Origin: Devosia sp.
Lineage (GTDB): Bacteria > Pseudomonadota > Alphaproteobacteria > Rhizobiales > Devosiaceae
Direction: 5' to 3'
NCBI RefSeq assembly: GCF_028290625.1
Contig: NZ_JAQGJM010000033.1
Coordinates: 1 to 64,000, forward strand
Length of the DNA: 64,000 bases
Positions 50,941 to 59,856 of the stretch are shown in pieces. Position 1 is the stretch's first letter. Each line of letters opens with the position of its first letter. The notes below the pieces were generated by a model. That model was not told the DNA's origin. It was given only the letters and a program-made list of their open reading frames with translations, and ran no database searches. A program made the position numbers and the translations under genes.

Positions 50941-52200
50941 TTGGTCCACCATTTCCAGCATCGCGACGGCACGCTGTTCGCCGAAGACGTCAACCTGAAC
51001 GAATTGGCCGCCGAAGTCGGCACTCCGTTCTACGTCTATTCCAGCGCCACGCTGCGCCGCCATGTCCGCGTCGTCAAAGCCGCGTTCGAGGGCATCCCGA
51101 CTCTGCTGGCTTATGCGATGAAGGCCAATTCCAACCAGGCCGTGCTCAAGCTGATGGCCAGCGAAGGCGCCGGTGCGGATGTGGTGTCGGGCGGGGAACT
51201 CGAACGCGCTTTGGCCGCCGGCATCAAGCCGGACATGATCGTGTTTTCCGGCGTCGCCAAGACTGTCGCCGAAATGCGCCGGGGCCTTGAAGTCGGCATC
51301 CACTGCTTCAACGTCGAAAGCGAGCCTGAGCTCGAACGCCTCGACATGATCGCCGGCTCGATGGGCAAGGTCGCCCGCGTCTCGGTCCGCATCAATCCCG
51401 ATGTCGATGCCAAGACCCATGCCAAGATTTCCACCGGCAAGGCCGAGAACAAGTTCGGCATTCCCTATGCCCGTGCCCGCGAGGTCTATAATCGCATTGC
51501 GGGCCTCGCCAATGTGAAGGCCGTTGGCGTCGATATGCATATCGGCAGCCAGATCACCGATCTGGGCCCGTTCGGCGATGCATTCCAATTGATGGCCGAA
51601 CTGGTCGGCCAGCTTCGCGGCGATGGCCATGCGATCGAGCATGTCGATGTCGGCGGTGGGCTCGGCATTCCCTATGACGAGAACGATGCCGCGCCGCCCT
51701 CGCCGGAATCCTATGCGCAGGTGATCCGCGACAAGGTTGGCTCGCTGGGCTGCAAGCTGGTGATCGAGCCCGGCCGGCTATTGGTCGGCAATGCCGGCAT
51801 CCTCGTCACCAAGGTCGAATATGTGAAGGAGGGCGGCACCAATTTCGTCATCGTCGATGCGGCGATGAACGATTTGATCCGGCCCACGCTCTACGAGGCC
51901 TATCACGATATCCAGCCGGTCAACCATTCCAACCTCTCGCCGATCACTGCCGATATCGTTGGCCCGGTCTGCGAGACGGGCGACTATCTCGCCAAGGCCC
52001 GCACCATTCCGGGCGTCAAGGAGGGCGACCTGCTCGCCGTGATGAGCGCTGGCGCCTATGGAGCGGTGATGGCCTCGACCTACAATTCGCGCGCCCTGAT
52101 CCCCGAAGTGCTGGTCGACGGCCCGCGCTACCACGTCATCCGCCCACGCAAGTCGATTGCCGACCTGTTGGCGCTCGATAGCGTGCCCGATTGGATTTAG
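50941..52200 (+). CDS. lysA: Diaminopimelate decarboxylase
   Basis: 419 residues from a TTG shortly after TGAGGAAA. PLP lysine in AYAMKANSNQAVLK, VSGGELERAL, the glycine/His region DMHIGSQITDLGPF, LVIEPGRLLVG and the catalytic Cys in VCETGDYLA. Known: last step of lysine synthesis, meso-diaminopimelate to lysine. In many Rhizobiales it follows argH closely; here two ChaC genes and a repeat lie between them. Confidence 0.97.
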   Translation: MVHHFQHRDGTLFAEDVNLNELAAEVGTPFYVYSSATLRRHVRVVKAAFEGIPTLLAYAMKANSNQAVLKLMASEGAGADVVSGGELERALAAGIKPDMIVFSGVAKTVAEMRRGLEVGIHCFNVESEPELERLDMIAGSMGKVARVSVRINPDVDAKTHAKISTGKAENKFGIPYARAREVYNRIAGLANVKAVGVDMHIGSQITDLGPFGDAFQLMAELVGQLRGDGHAIEHVDVGGGLGIPYDENDAAPPSPESYAQVIRDKVGSLGCKLVIEPGRLLVGNAGILVTKVEYVKEGGTNFVIVDAAMNDLIRPTLYEAYHDIQPVNHSNLSPITADIVGPVCETGDYLAKARTIPGVKEGDLLAVMSAGAYGAVMASTYNSRALIPEVLVDGPRYHVIRPRKSIADLLALDSVPDWI

Positions 52201-52331
52201 TGGCACGCCCTCGTGGTTCGAGGCTCGTAAGAACTCGCACCTCACCATGAGGGCTACTGAGGAATGCGGTTTACCAGTAGTCCTCATGGTGAGGCGGGAG
52301 CATAGCGACCCTCGAACCACGAGGGCGTGGC
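52201..52331. repeat. Nested palindromic repeat after lysA
   Basis: Outer arms near 52201-52223 (CGCCCTCGTGGTTCGAGG core) and 52310-52331, with an inner perfect stem CCTCACCATGAGG / CCTCATGGTGAGG at 52240-52252 and 52282-52294. The whole can form a cruciform or long hairpin. It may terminate lysA, and it resembles a dispersed mobile-like element. Confidence 0.75.
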
Positions 52332-52389
52332 TGGATGCTGCCACACCTTGTCGCCTGCCGCACCATAGTCTCTGATTCGAGGAGGCACC

Positions 52390-53496
52390 ATGACCATCAA
52401 ACCCATCACCGACCGCGAACTCAATCGTGCCACCCTGGCCCGGCAGATGATGCTGGAGCGGGTGGATATGCCGATCCCTGATGCGGTGGCTTTCCTCCTC
52501 GGCCTCCAGGCACAGACCACCAATGGCCCCTATCAGGCCCTGTGGAACCGCTTGTCCGACCTCACCCCTTCGGCGCTGACTGCCCTCATCGCCGACAAGA
52601 CCCTCCTGCGTGCCACCACCATGCGCACGACGCTGCACCTGCACACCGTGGAGGATATGCGCCTCCTCCGCCCGCTGCTGCAGCCGGTGCTGGACCGCAC
52701 TTTTGGTTCCGTCGCCAAGGCCCGTGCCATCAAGGCCGACCGCGCCGCCGTGCGTGCCCTTGGGATCGAGCTTTTGAACCAGCAACCGATGACTGCCGGC
52801 GACTTGGGAAAGCGCCTGCTGGAACAGTTTCCCGAGAGCGATCCCTATGTGCTGGCCCAGGTCGTGCAAGGCGCCGAGACGCTGGTGCAGATTCCGCCCA
52901 CCCGAATCTGGGGCCATGGTGGTCCGCCGCTGCTGACCCGCATCGAAAACTGGATCGGCCAGGGCCTCGCCGAGCCCATCGCCCTGCCGGCGCTGGTGCT
53001 GCGCTATCTCGGTGCCTTCGGCCCGGCCAGCGTCAACGACATGCAGCACTGGTGCGGGCTGACCCGGCTGGCACCGGCCTTCGAGACGGTTCGCGAGCAA
53101 CTCATCACCCTCACCGCCGAAGATGGCCGCATGCTCTACGATCTGCCGAACGCACCGCGCCCTGATGCCGACACTCCGGCTCCGCCCCGTTTCCTGCCCG
53201 AGTATGACAACGTCTATCTGGGCTTTGCCGATCGCCGCCGCATCCAGTCCGATCTGGCGCGTGCCCGCATGCCGCTGGTCAACGGCTATCCGTCGACCTT
53301 CACGGTGGATGGCTTCATCGCGGGCAAATGGTCATTGGCGCGGCGCAAGGATTCAGCGCAACTGACCCTAACGCCGTTCCGCAAACTGCTGAAACGCGAC
53401 CTGGCGGAAATCGAAAAGGAAGGCCACGCCATGGCCGGGTTCCTGACCGAAGGGGCGGCTGCGATCACCATCACAGTCCTGCCCGTCGCGGACTAA
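52390..53496 (+). CDS. AlkZ-like winged-helix DNA glycosylase family (HTH_42)
   Basis: 368 residues of the three-winged-helix HTH_42 family. The catalytic region is FLLGLQAQTTNGPYQALW, with a QxQ motif as in AlkZ-type interstrand-crosslink glycosylases (the YcaQ/AlkX group has QxD). Also RATTMRTTLHLHT and, late, FLPEYDNVYLG and VDGFIAGKW. Known: AlkZ and relatives unhook crosslinks made by alkylating agents. The ATG follows GGAGG. The stop overlaps the convergent receiver gene. Confidence 0.87.
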   Translation: MTIKPITDRELNRATLARQMMLERVDMPIPDAVAFLLGLQAQTTNGPYQALWNRLSDLTPSALTALIADKTLLRATTMRTTLHLHTVEDMRLLRPLLQPVLDRTFGSVAKARAIKADRAAVRALGIELLNQQPMTAGDLGKRLLEQFPESDPYVLAQVVQGAETLVQIPPTRIWGHGGPPLLTRIENWIGQGLAEPIALPALVLRYLGAFGPASVNDMQHWCGLTRLAPAFETVREQLITLTAEDGRMLYDLPNAPRPDADTPAPPRFLPEYDNVYLGFADRRRIQSDLARARMPLVNGYPSTFTVDGFIAGKWSLARRKDSAQLTLTPFRKLLKRDLAEIEKEGHAMAGFLTEGAAAITITVLPVAD

Positions 53497-53906
53497 GTCG
53501 GATCCTGCGCCTGCCGGCCCTGCGACACGATCTCGATCGGGCGCCCCGCCAAGGCGTCATCCACCTTGCTCAACAGGTCGGCCAGCGTGAATGGCTTGAC
53601 GATCACGTCGTAGATCAATTCGTGCAGGCCGTGCGCCTGTTCGCGCTGGTCGGCAAAGCCGGTCATCAGCACGATGATCACCTGCGGAAAACTGGCCGCC
53701 ACCGTCAACGCCAGCGCAATCCCGTCCATGATCGGCATCTTGATATCGGATAGCAGCAGGTCGAACCGGCCCTGCTCCGCATCCATGATTTCGGCCGCCA
53801 GCCCACCGTCTTCGGCGGCCACCACTTCGTGCCCCTTCATCTTGAGGGCACTGATCACAAAGGCGCGCACCGAGTCATCGTCTTCGGCAACCAGAATTCG
53901 GGCCAT
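53493..53906 (-). CDS. CpdR-like single-domain response regulator
   Basis: 137 residues from the ATG 5 bases after GGGGGA. Pure receiver domain: RILVAEDDDSVRAFV, phospho-acceptor Asp in LLLSDIKMPIMDG, T/G in LMTGFAD and Lys in VIVKPFTLADLL. It closely follows the pattern of CpdR, which in Caulobacter localises ClpXP for cell-cycle proteolysis. The pairing with a zinc-ribbon protein and ftsEX is also common. No output domain. Confidence 0.85.
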   Translation of the reverse strand: MARILVAEDDDSVRAFVISALKMKGHEVVAAEDGGLAAEIMDAEQGRFDLLLSDIKMPIMDGIALALTVAASFPQVIIVLMTGFADQREQAHGLHELIYDVIVKPFTLADLLSKVDDALAGRPIEIVSQGRQAQDPT

Positions 53907-54760
53907 CAATGTCCCCCCGTACCGGCAGGCTGGACTGGCGCCGCACTGCGCGTCGATTCACCGCCGGTAAAGCTGAGCCGCACGCTCACCGCATCGACTG
54001 GTGGCAGCGGCAACTGGGTTTCAAATGTAGCACGTTCTCCGGCCATCATGTCACGCACGTCGGGCGTGACGCTCCATTCATAGATGCCGTTGCCCGCCCC
54101 GTCGATCAGCGTCACCACCACGGCAGGCACCACCACCGGAGCCTTTTGCAGCCCCACGATCTGCGCCGAAACCACGAGGACTTCCTTGCCTTCACGCAGG
54201 GTCCGCAGGGTGCTCAAACGATCGAATTCCAGACCGATCACATTGACCGGGAGCCCAACGGCCGCATAAACGCCGGCCATGGCGGGAAATTGCTCGACCA
54301 CCTGCACGCGCCCGAAATAGCCGCCGGCGAGCAGGCCCACCAGCACGACAGCGCCCGCGACGCGCGCGACCCGGCGCAGCCGCGCCATCGGCAGTTTCGC
54401 CACCATGGCATTCTGCCGGCGCAAGAACGCCCGCTGGCGCTTACGGATCAGGGCCGGATCGAGTTTGGGCGCGTCCTTGGTCTCGGCCTCGTCGTCGGCG
54501 TCGAGCGGCGCTTCGATCCGGGCCGCTTGCGCGGCCAATTCGGCTGCTACCCGGCGTTCTTCGGTGGCCATGGCGTCGTCCAGCGCATCCTCAGCGACAT
54601 TGCGCACCAGCGGGTCGCCATCGTCAAAGGCATCGGGATCGAGCGGCTTCTGCGACCAGGCCTGCTGGCAATGCGCGCATTGCACCTTGCGGCCCGTCGA
54701 CCCGATCGCCTCATAGGTGACCTGGTAGCGCGTCTGGCAATGTGGACAGGTAATGATCAT
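53906..54760 (-). CDS. MJ0042-type zinc-ribbon membrane protein (DUF3426-like)
   Basis: 284 residues. Zinc ribbon at the N-terminus: CPHCQTRYQV and VQCAHCQQAW. It has an acidic middle, one membrane segment at about residues 128-150 (GAVVLVGLLAGGYFG) and a C-terminal soluble beta domain (VSAQIVGLQKAPVVVP). Known: unknown function, found beside ftsE in alphaproteobacteria. The stop overlaps the receiver-gene start. It is divergent from ftsE. Confidence 0.85.
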   Translation of the reverse strand: MIITCPHCQTRYQVTYEAIGSTGRKVQCAHCQQAWSQKPLDPDAFDDGDPLVRNVAEDALDDAMATEERRVAAELAAQAARIEAPLDADDEAETKDAPKLDPALIRKRQRAFLRRQNAMVAKLPMARLRRVARVAGAVVLVGLLAGGYFGRVQVVEQFPAMAGVYAAVGLPVNVIGLEFDRLSTLRTLREGKEVLVVSAQIVGLQKAPVVVPAVVVTLIDGAGNGIYEWSVTPDVRDMMAGERATFETQLPLPPVDAVSVRLSFTGGESTRSAAPVQPAGTGGH

Positions 54761-54974
54761 GGGTCAGACGAGTTGGGAAAAAGACGCTGCAACGAGCCTA
54801 GCGCGATGGGGTTAAAACTCTTGAAATCAACGGCATCTTCCTGCTGCCGAACCATATTTGCACCGTATTCGCGCGCCATTGGCCTGGGCCTGCGGCATCA
54901 GGCGCCAACGCCTGTTATGATGGCGCCGACGATTGATTCGCCCTCACGGCCGATCGCGTCGCAAGGGGGCAAGC

Positions 54975-55652
54975 GTGGAGCCTGACGGATTGATCGAGTT
55001 TTCCGATGTCGGGCTGCGCTATGGCAATGGCCCCGAAATTCTCCGGGACCTCAGCTTTTCCATTGAGCCCGGCTCGTTCCATTTCCTGACCGGTCCCTCG
55101 GGCGCCGGCAAGACCAGCCTGCTGCGCCTGCTGCTGCTGTCGCTCAAGCCGTCGCGCGGCCGCGTCACCATGTTCGGCGAGGACGTGACCCATCTCGACC
55201 AGGACCGCTTGCTGCAGATGCGCCGCCATATCGGCATCGTGTTCCAGGAATTCCGCCTGCTCGACCATCTGACCACGTTCGAAAACGTGGCTCTACCGCT
55301 GCGCGTGCTCGGCCAGCCCGAAGCCGAATACCGCCCCAATGTCACCGAACTGCTCGAATGGGTTGGCCTGGGCGAGCGCATGAATGCGCTGCCCTCGCTG
55401 CTATCGGGTGGTGAAAAACAACGCGCCGCCATTGCGCGCGCCGTCATCGCCCGCCCAAAAGTGCTGTTGGCCGACGAGCCCACCGGCAATGTCGATCCCG
55501 ACCTGTCGAGCCGCCTCGTGCACCTGTTCGCCGAGCTCAACCGCACGCTGGGCATGACCATAATCCTCGCTACGCACGAATTGCCGTTGCTCGACCAGTT
55601 CTCCTATCCGCGCATGCTGCTGTCCAAGGGCGAGCTGGTGATCCATGCTTGA
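54975..55652 (+). CDS. ftsE: Cell division ATP-binding protein FtsE
   Basis: 225 residues from a GTG after AAGGGGGCAA. Walker A GPSGAGKTS, Q-loop VFQEFRLLDHLT, signature LSGGEKQR, Walker B VLLADEPTGNVDP and H-loop ATHELPLL. Its end overlaps ftsX. Known: with FtsX it forms the ABC-type complex that activates septal peptidoglycan hydrolases. Confidence 0.94.
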   Translation: MEPDGLIEFSDVGLRYGNGPEILRDLSFSIEPGSFHFLTGPSGAGKTSLLRLLLLSLKPSRGRVTMFGEDVTHLDQDRLLQMRRHIGIVFQEFRLLDHLTTFENVALPLRVLGQPEAEYRPNVTELLEWVGLGERMNALPSLLSGGEKQRAAIARAVIARPKVLLADEPTGNVDPDLSSRLVHLFAELNRTLGMTIILATHELPLLDQFSYPRMLLSKGELVIHA

Positions 55653-56583
55653 GATTTTGCGGCTGCTCAAAGCCATCCTGCCGCGCCGTGGCGGCGCCGC
55701 CCCGATCGTGCCCGAGCGCAGCGTCGCCGGCCGAACGCTGCTGCTGATGATCACCATCATGAGCTTCCTCTCAGCCGTTACGCTGGGCGGCGTGGTGCTG
55801 GTGCAAAAGTCCGCAATCGCCTGGTCCGCCGATGTGGGCCGCGAAGTCACCATCCAGATCCGGCCGGTCGAGGGCGAGGTGATGGAAAGCAATCTGCGCA
55901 CCGCCGTGGCCTTGGCCGAAGCGACGCCCGGCGTCGCCTCGGCGCGTCCGCTAACCGTCGAGGAAAGTCAGAAGCTGATCGAGCCCTGGCTCGGCGCGGG
56001 CCTCGACCTCAGCGCCATCGAAATTCCGCGACTGGTGGTGGTCCAACTGGGCGATCCGGTCGATGCCGATATCGCCAAGCTCACGCGCGACCTGACCGCC
56101 GTCAAAGGCGCGTCGCTGGACACCCACGCCGCCTGGCGCCAGCAGCTCAACACCATGGCCGGCGCCATCGTGCTCTCCGGCCTGATGGTGCTGGGGCTGA
56201 TCGGGGTCGCCACCGTCTTGGCGATCATCTTCGCCACTCGGGGCGCCATGGCATCAAACCGCGAAATTGTCGACGTGCTGCACTATATCGGCGCGTCCAA
56301 CAAATTCATTGCCGGGGAGTTCCAGGGGCGCTTTTTGTCCATCGGCCTGCAAGGCGGGTTGTTGGGTGCACTGGCGGCGACCCTGTTCTTCTTCATCGTC
56401 GGCACCGGCGCGGGCAATATGCTGTCGAGCGAGGCCAGTGCGCAGGTCGGCGTGCTATTCGGGCGCTTCGCGCTGGGCATTGATGGCATTATCGGCATCG
56501 CCGCCGTCATTCCGGTGATTGCGGCGCTGACGGCGATCACGTCCCGCCTGACGGTGCGGCGCTTCCTCGCCCAGACCTCCTAG
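55645..56583 (+). CDS. ftsX: Cell division protein FtsX
   Basis: 312 residues with four membrane segments: one near residues 30-55 (TLLLMITIMSFLSAVTLGGVVL, shortened) and three in the C-terminal half, around a periplasmic domain (TIQIRPVEGEVMESNL). The DVLHYIGASNKFIAGEFQ region matches FtsX. The ATG lies within the ftsE end. Confidence 0.92.
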   Translation: MLEILRLLKAILPRRGGAAPIVPERSVAGRTLLLMITIMSFLSAVTLGGVVLVQKSAIAWSADVGREVTIQIRPVEGEVMESNLRTAVALAEATPGVASARPLTVEESQKLIEPWLGAGLDLSAIEIPRLVVVQLGDPVDADIAKLTRDLTAVKGASLDTHAAWRQQLNTMAGAIVLSGLMVLGLIGVATVLAIIFATRGAMASNREIVDVLHYIGASNKFIAGEFQGRFLSIGLQGGLLGALAATLFFFIVGTGAGNMLSSEASAQVGVLFGRFALGIDGIIGIAAVIPVIAALTAITSRLTVRRFLAQTS

Positions 56584-56740
56584 CACCGAGCGCCTGTCAC
56601 GTACGTTCTGTACATTCAGGTGCAAACAGCAGAAAACTGGTGTTTAGCGCCGGCATCACATTGAGCTGCGCTTCTAGCCAAGCCGGTATTGTTTGATTAT
56701 GAGCAGGCAACGGCGCCCAGCCGCGAGAGAGACGTAACCC

Positions 56741-57547
56741 ATGATCGTCCAGGCTATCCGTTCGGCGCTGTTCTATGTCCTGTTTATCGGGCAGACCATT
56801 TTGGTCGCCGTCACCATCGGCACCATCGCGCTGTTCGCCGGGCGCACCACATTCGGCTGGGAGCTCGCCAAATACTGGTGTCGCTCGAATTTGGCCATGC
56901 TGCATGGCTTGGTCGGCATGCGCACAAAAGTGTCGGGGCTGGAAAACATCCCCCCCGGTGGCTGCATCATCGCCGCCAAGCATCAGAGCGACTGGGACGT
57001 GTTCGCCATTTTCCCGCATGCCGTGCGCCCCGCCTATATCGTCAAGAAGGAATTGATGCGTATTCCCTTCTTCGGCTGGGCCGCCCGCTCGCTCGATTGC
57101 ATCGAAGTGGACCGCCGCAAGGGCGCCCAGGCAGTGCCCGAAATGATGCGCCAGGCCCACGCCGCGGTCGAACGCGGCTGCCGCATAGTGATTTTCCCAG
57201 AAGGCACCCGCAAGGCGCCCCTGGCGCCAGCCGATTACAAGTATGGCATTGCGCGCCTTTACGCCGAACTCAAGGTGCCGGTGGTGCCGGTAGCGCTCAA
57301 TTCCGGTCTGTTCTGGGGCCGCAACAGCCTCGTCATCTGGCCGGGCCTGGGCGAAGTGGAATTCCTGCCCGCTATCGAAGCGGGTCTCGCCCCCGACGTG
57401 TTTCTCGAACGGCTCAAGGGCGCGATCGAGACCGAATCGGACAAGCTCATTCTGGGCGCGATTGACAAGGGCCTCGACCGGCCCATCGACGCCAAGCTGG
57501 GCGCCGCCATCAATGCCCGCAAGCAGGCCCGCACCGCGACCGCCTGA
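56741..57547 (+). CDS. plsC: 1-acyl-sn-glycerol-3-phosphate acyltransferase
   Basis: 268 residues with an N-terminal membrane segment. Catalytic HX4D as AAKHQSDWDVFAI and the glycerol-phosphate site FPEGTRKAP, plus VPVVPVALNSGLFWG. Known: adds the second acyl chain to make phosphatidic acid. It follows ftsX by about 160 bases. Confidence 0.94.
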   Translation: MIVQAIRSALFYVLFIGQTILVAVTIGTIALFAGRTTFGWELAKYWCRSNLAMLHGLVGMRTKVSGLENIPPGGCIIAAKHQSDWDVFAIFPHAVRPAYIVKKELMRIPFFGWAARSLDCIEVDRRKGAQAVPEMMRQAHAAVERGCRIVIFPEGTRKAPLAPADYKYGIARLYAELKVPVVPVALNSGLFWGRNSLVIWPGLGEVEFLPAIEAGLAPDVFLERLKGAIETESDKLILGAIDKGLDRPIDAKLGAAINARKQARTATA

Positions 57548-57670
57548 CACTATATATTGACGCCGAAGCCGAACGCCGCCATAGATATAGATACCAATTG
57601 AAATACCGCTTGACGGTCATTGCGATCTGTTCTAGTTTTGTTCTTCTTCTGGGACGGAAGGGGATGGGAA

Positions 57671-58015
57671 ATGATGGCATTCAGCGAACTGCGGCTTAAG
57701 CAATCCGGCTTTGCCCGCGTCGTCACCTGGATGGGCCGGTCCGGCCGCTCCTATGGGCTGGCGGGCGAAAGCCTCGATCGTTTCGCCATGACGGAGAACG
57801 ATCTTTATCTCATCGCCAAGGGCGGCAATGCGCTCTGGGTCGGCTCGACCCATGATCTCGTTGGCGATCCGCTAAGCCGGTCGCGCTTCCGCCTGGCGCT
57901 CGACTGCGCCGATCGCGTCTTCCGCCTCGTCACCCCCAGCGCCGACAGCGAACGGCTGAGCACTATCTGGGACCTCGAAGGCGCCGAACCGGTGCAGGAG
58001 CGCTCGGCGGCGTAG
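57671..58015 (+). CDS. Small hypothetical protein
   Basis: 114 residues from the ATG after GGGGATGGGAA; an adjacent ATG at 57674 is possible. It reads as soluble and mixed: ARVVTWMGRSGRSYGLAGES, LYLIAKGGNALWVGST and DCADRVFRLVTPS. The last two parts suggest a small beta-rich domain. I do not recognise a family. It stands between plsC and the repeat at 58047. Confidence 0.7.
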   Translation: MMAFSELRLKQSGFARVVTWMGRSGRSYGLAGESLDRFAMTENDLYLIAKGGNALWVGSTHDLVGDPLSRSRFRLALDCADRVFRLVTPSADSERLSTIWDLEGAEPVQERSAA

Positions 58016-58046
58016 AGCCGTTTCTAAGCTTCATTCCCTGTCTCCC

Positions 58047-58125
58047 CTTCCCGCGGGCTCGACCCGCGGGCCTCTCACAACCCGGCACGTGTTGAGGGTG
58101 ACCCGCGGGTCAAGCCCGCGGGCAG
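58047..58125. repeat. GC-rich palindromic repeat, family A copy 2
   Basis: The left arm starts CTTCCCGCGGGCTCGACCCG and differs from copy 1 (47042-47120) by one base in its first 26. The right arm is the complement (GACCCGCGGGTCAAGCCCGC). Same overall length, about 79 bases. Two copies in 11 kb mark it as a dispersed element. Confidence 0.75.
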
Positions 58126-58189
58126 ACGGTGGGTGGGGATGGTTGGCGGATGGAAGATGATGGATGGGTGGATTTGATAACTCCAGCGA

Positions 58190-58774
58190 CTAAGCCGCCG
58201 CCACATCCCGCGCCAACAATTTGGCCAGCGCCATGATCTGCCGATCCTCGATGCCCAATTGTGCCAACCCCCGCGCGGTGTTCAGCACATAATCCACATT
58301 ATTGCCTGACTCGCCGACGCCGCCGCGCACGATGGCCAATTGATGCTCAAGGCTGAGATTGCGCGCATATTGCACATGCCGCTCGTCGACCATGAAGGTC
58401 AGCGCGAGCACCGCGCGCCCATCCGCCAGCCGTACCGGCCGCGTGGCTTCGCGATAGACGCCATTGCCCTTTTCGCGCGCCAGCAGATAGGCCCGCACGC
58501 GCCCCCAATCGGCATCGGCGACTTCGAACATCATGCCCCGGCATGAGCCGCCTCGCGTCAGCCCGAACACCAGCCCCGGCCGCTGCGGCGTGCCGCGATG
58601 GTCCTGCGAATAGACCGACAAGCTCCGATGGGCCCCATAGAGCAGCCCCTGCTGGGCCGAAATATGGGCAAAGCCGGGATTCCAGATCAGTGATCCGTAC
58701 CCGAAAACCCAATGGGTGATTGTGGCGTTCATTGTTTCAAGCATGGTCATCAACCCAACAGAATCTACGGACAT
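58190..58774 (-). CDS. ChaC-family gamma-glutamylcyclotransferase (third copy)
   Basis: 194 residues from the ATG 5 bases after GGAAGG; other ATGs at 58750, 58744 and 58732 are possible. WVFGYGSLIWNPGF, FGLTRGGSCRGMMFEV and the catalytic Glu in LLAREKGNGVYRE. It is shorter and more diverged than the tandem pair, with an Arg-rich NLSLEHQLAIV tail, so it belongs to another ChaC subgroup. Confidence 0.9.
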   Translation of the reverse strand: MSVDSVGLMTMLETMNATITHWVFGYGSLIWNPGFAHISAQQGLLYGAHRSLSVYSQDHRGTPQRPGLVFGLTRGGSCRGMMFEVADADWGRVRAYLLAREKGNGVYREATRPVRLADGRAVLALTFMVDERHVQYARNLSLEHQLAIVRGGVGESGNNVDYVLNTARGLAQLGIEDRQIMALAKLLARDVAAA

Positions 58775-58887
58775 TGCTGCCTTCCGGCAATCACCCGTCT
58801 GCATTAGCGACCCCGCCTCAGCATCACGACCCGGTTTTCCCGCCGCCCACTCTTTAGCCCAAGCCCTCGCGAGGATAGAACAAAGCC

Positions 58888-59856
58888 ATGAAACGAATCA
58901 TCTGGTTGTTTGTCGCTATCGTCGTCGTGGTCGCCCTGTGGTCGGGCGCCTGGCTGTTCCTGTCCGGCGAGGTACGCAAGAATGTCGTGGCCCTGGCCGA
59001 TGCCGATGGCGTCACCACGCCGCGCCTCACCTGCGATACGCTCAATGTCTCGGGCTTCCCGTTCCGCTTCGACGTCGATTGCGCCAAGGCGCAGGTGCTC
59101 GATGGCGACCTGGTCGTCGATATCGCCGGACTGCGCGCCAGCGTGCTGGTCTATCGCCCCACGCACCTGCTGGCCTCGGCGCTGGCTCCCGTCAAGATCG
59201 AAGACACCTTCACCGGCTCCCAGAGCACGCTCAATTTCGCCACGCTCGAAGCCAGCGCCCGCACCAATGGCTGGCAGATCGCCCGCATCGCGCTCAACGG
59301 CACTGAGGTGAACTGGAGCGACACGCTGATGGGCGACAACCTCATCGCCAAAAGCGCCATGATCGACCTGCAATTGGGTGACATTCCCGAGCAACACGAT
59401 ACCGCCAAAGGCCTCGCGGCTTTGGCCGGCTATCTCCAGGCCAGGGACCTCGTGGCGCCCGGCTTCACCATCGCCAATGGCAATGCCGAAATCGAGGTCG
59501 AGGTGAATGGCCTGCCCGACGACGTGCGGCTGCTGGCCGAACCCGACGCGCTGGTCAACTGGCGCGCCGCCGGCGGCCAGCTCAAACTGGTCTCCGCCCA
59601 CGCCACCGATGGCGATAGCGACCTCAAGGCCAACGGCAACTTGGCGCTCGACCCCCAGGGCCTGCTGGACGGGCAGATCGACATCAATTCTACCAAGGTG
59701 GCCGAGCGCCTCGAACCCTATCTGATGGAGCCCTATCGCGCGCTGGTGCTGGGCAATCCGGCCCCGGACGGCACGCATGCCAACGTGCTCAATTTCCGTG
59801 GCGGCAATATCTATTCGGGTCTGCTGCCGATCGCCTCGGTACCGCCGCTGTTCTAG
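58888..59856 (+). CDS. DUF2125 family membrane-anchored protein
   Basis: 322 residues with an N-terminal membrane anchor (IIWLFVAIVVVVALWSGAW). The DUF2125 pattern includes LNVSGFPFRFDVDC, AHATDGDSDLKANGNL and a closing VLNFRGGNIYSGLLPI. The mature part is beta-rich and periplasmic. Known: alphaproteobacterial family of unknown role. It converges with tyrC by a 4-base overlap, a conserved order in Rhizobiales. Confidence 0.9.
   Translation: MKRIIWLFVAIVVVVALWSGAWLFLSGEVRKNVVALADADGVTTPRLTCDTLNVSGFPFRFDVDCAKAQVLDGDLVVDIAGLRASVLVYRPTHLLASALAPVKIEDTFTGSQSTLNFATLEASARTNGWQIARIALNGTEVNWSDTLMGDNLIAKSAMIDLQLGDIPEQHDTAKGLAALAGYLQARDLVAPGFTIANGNAEIEVEVNGLPDDVRLLAEPDALVNWRAAGGQLKLVSAHATDGDSDLKANGNLALDPQGLLDGQIDINSTKVAERLEPYLMEPYRALVLGNPAPDGTHANVLNFRGGNIYSGLLPIASVPPLF

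Noticed and set aside
51778-53100. 440-codon leftward open frame
   Set aside because: Antisense to lysA and the AlkZ-like gene and crosses the palindromic repeat. No family resemblance.
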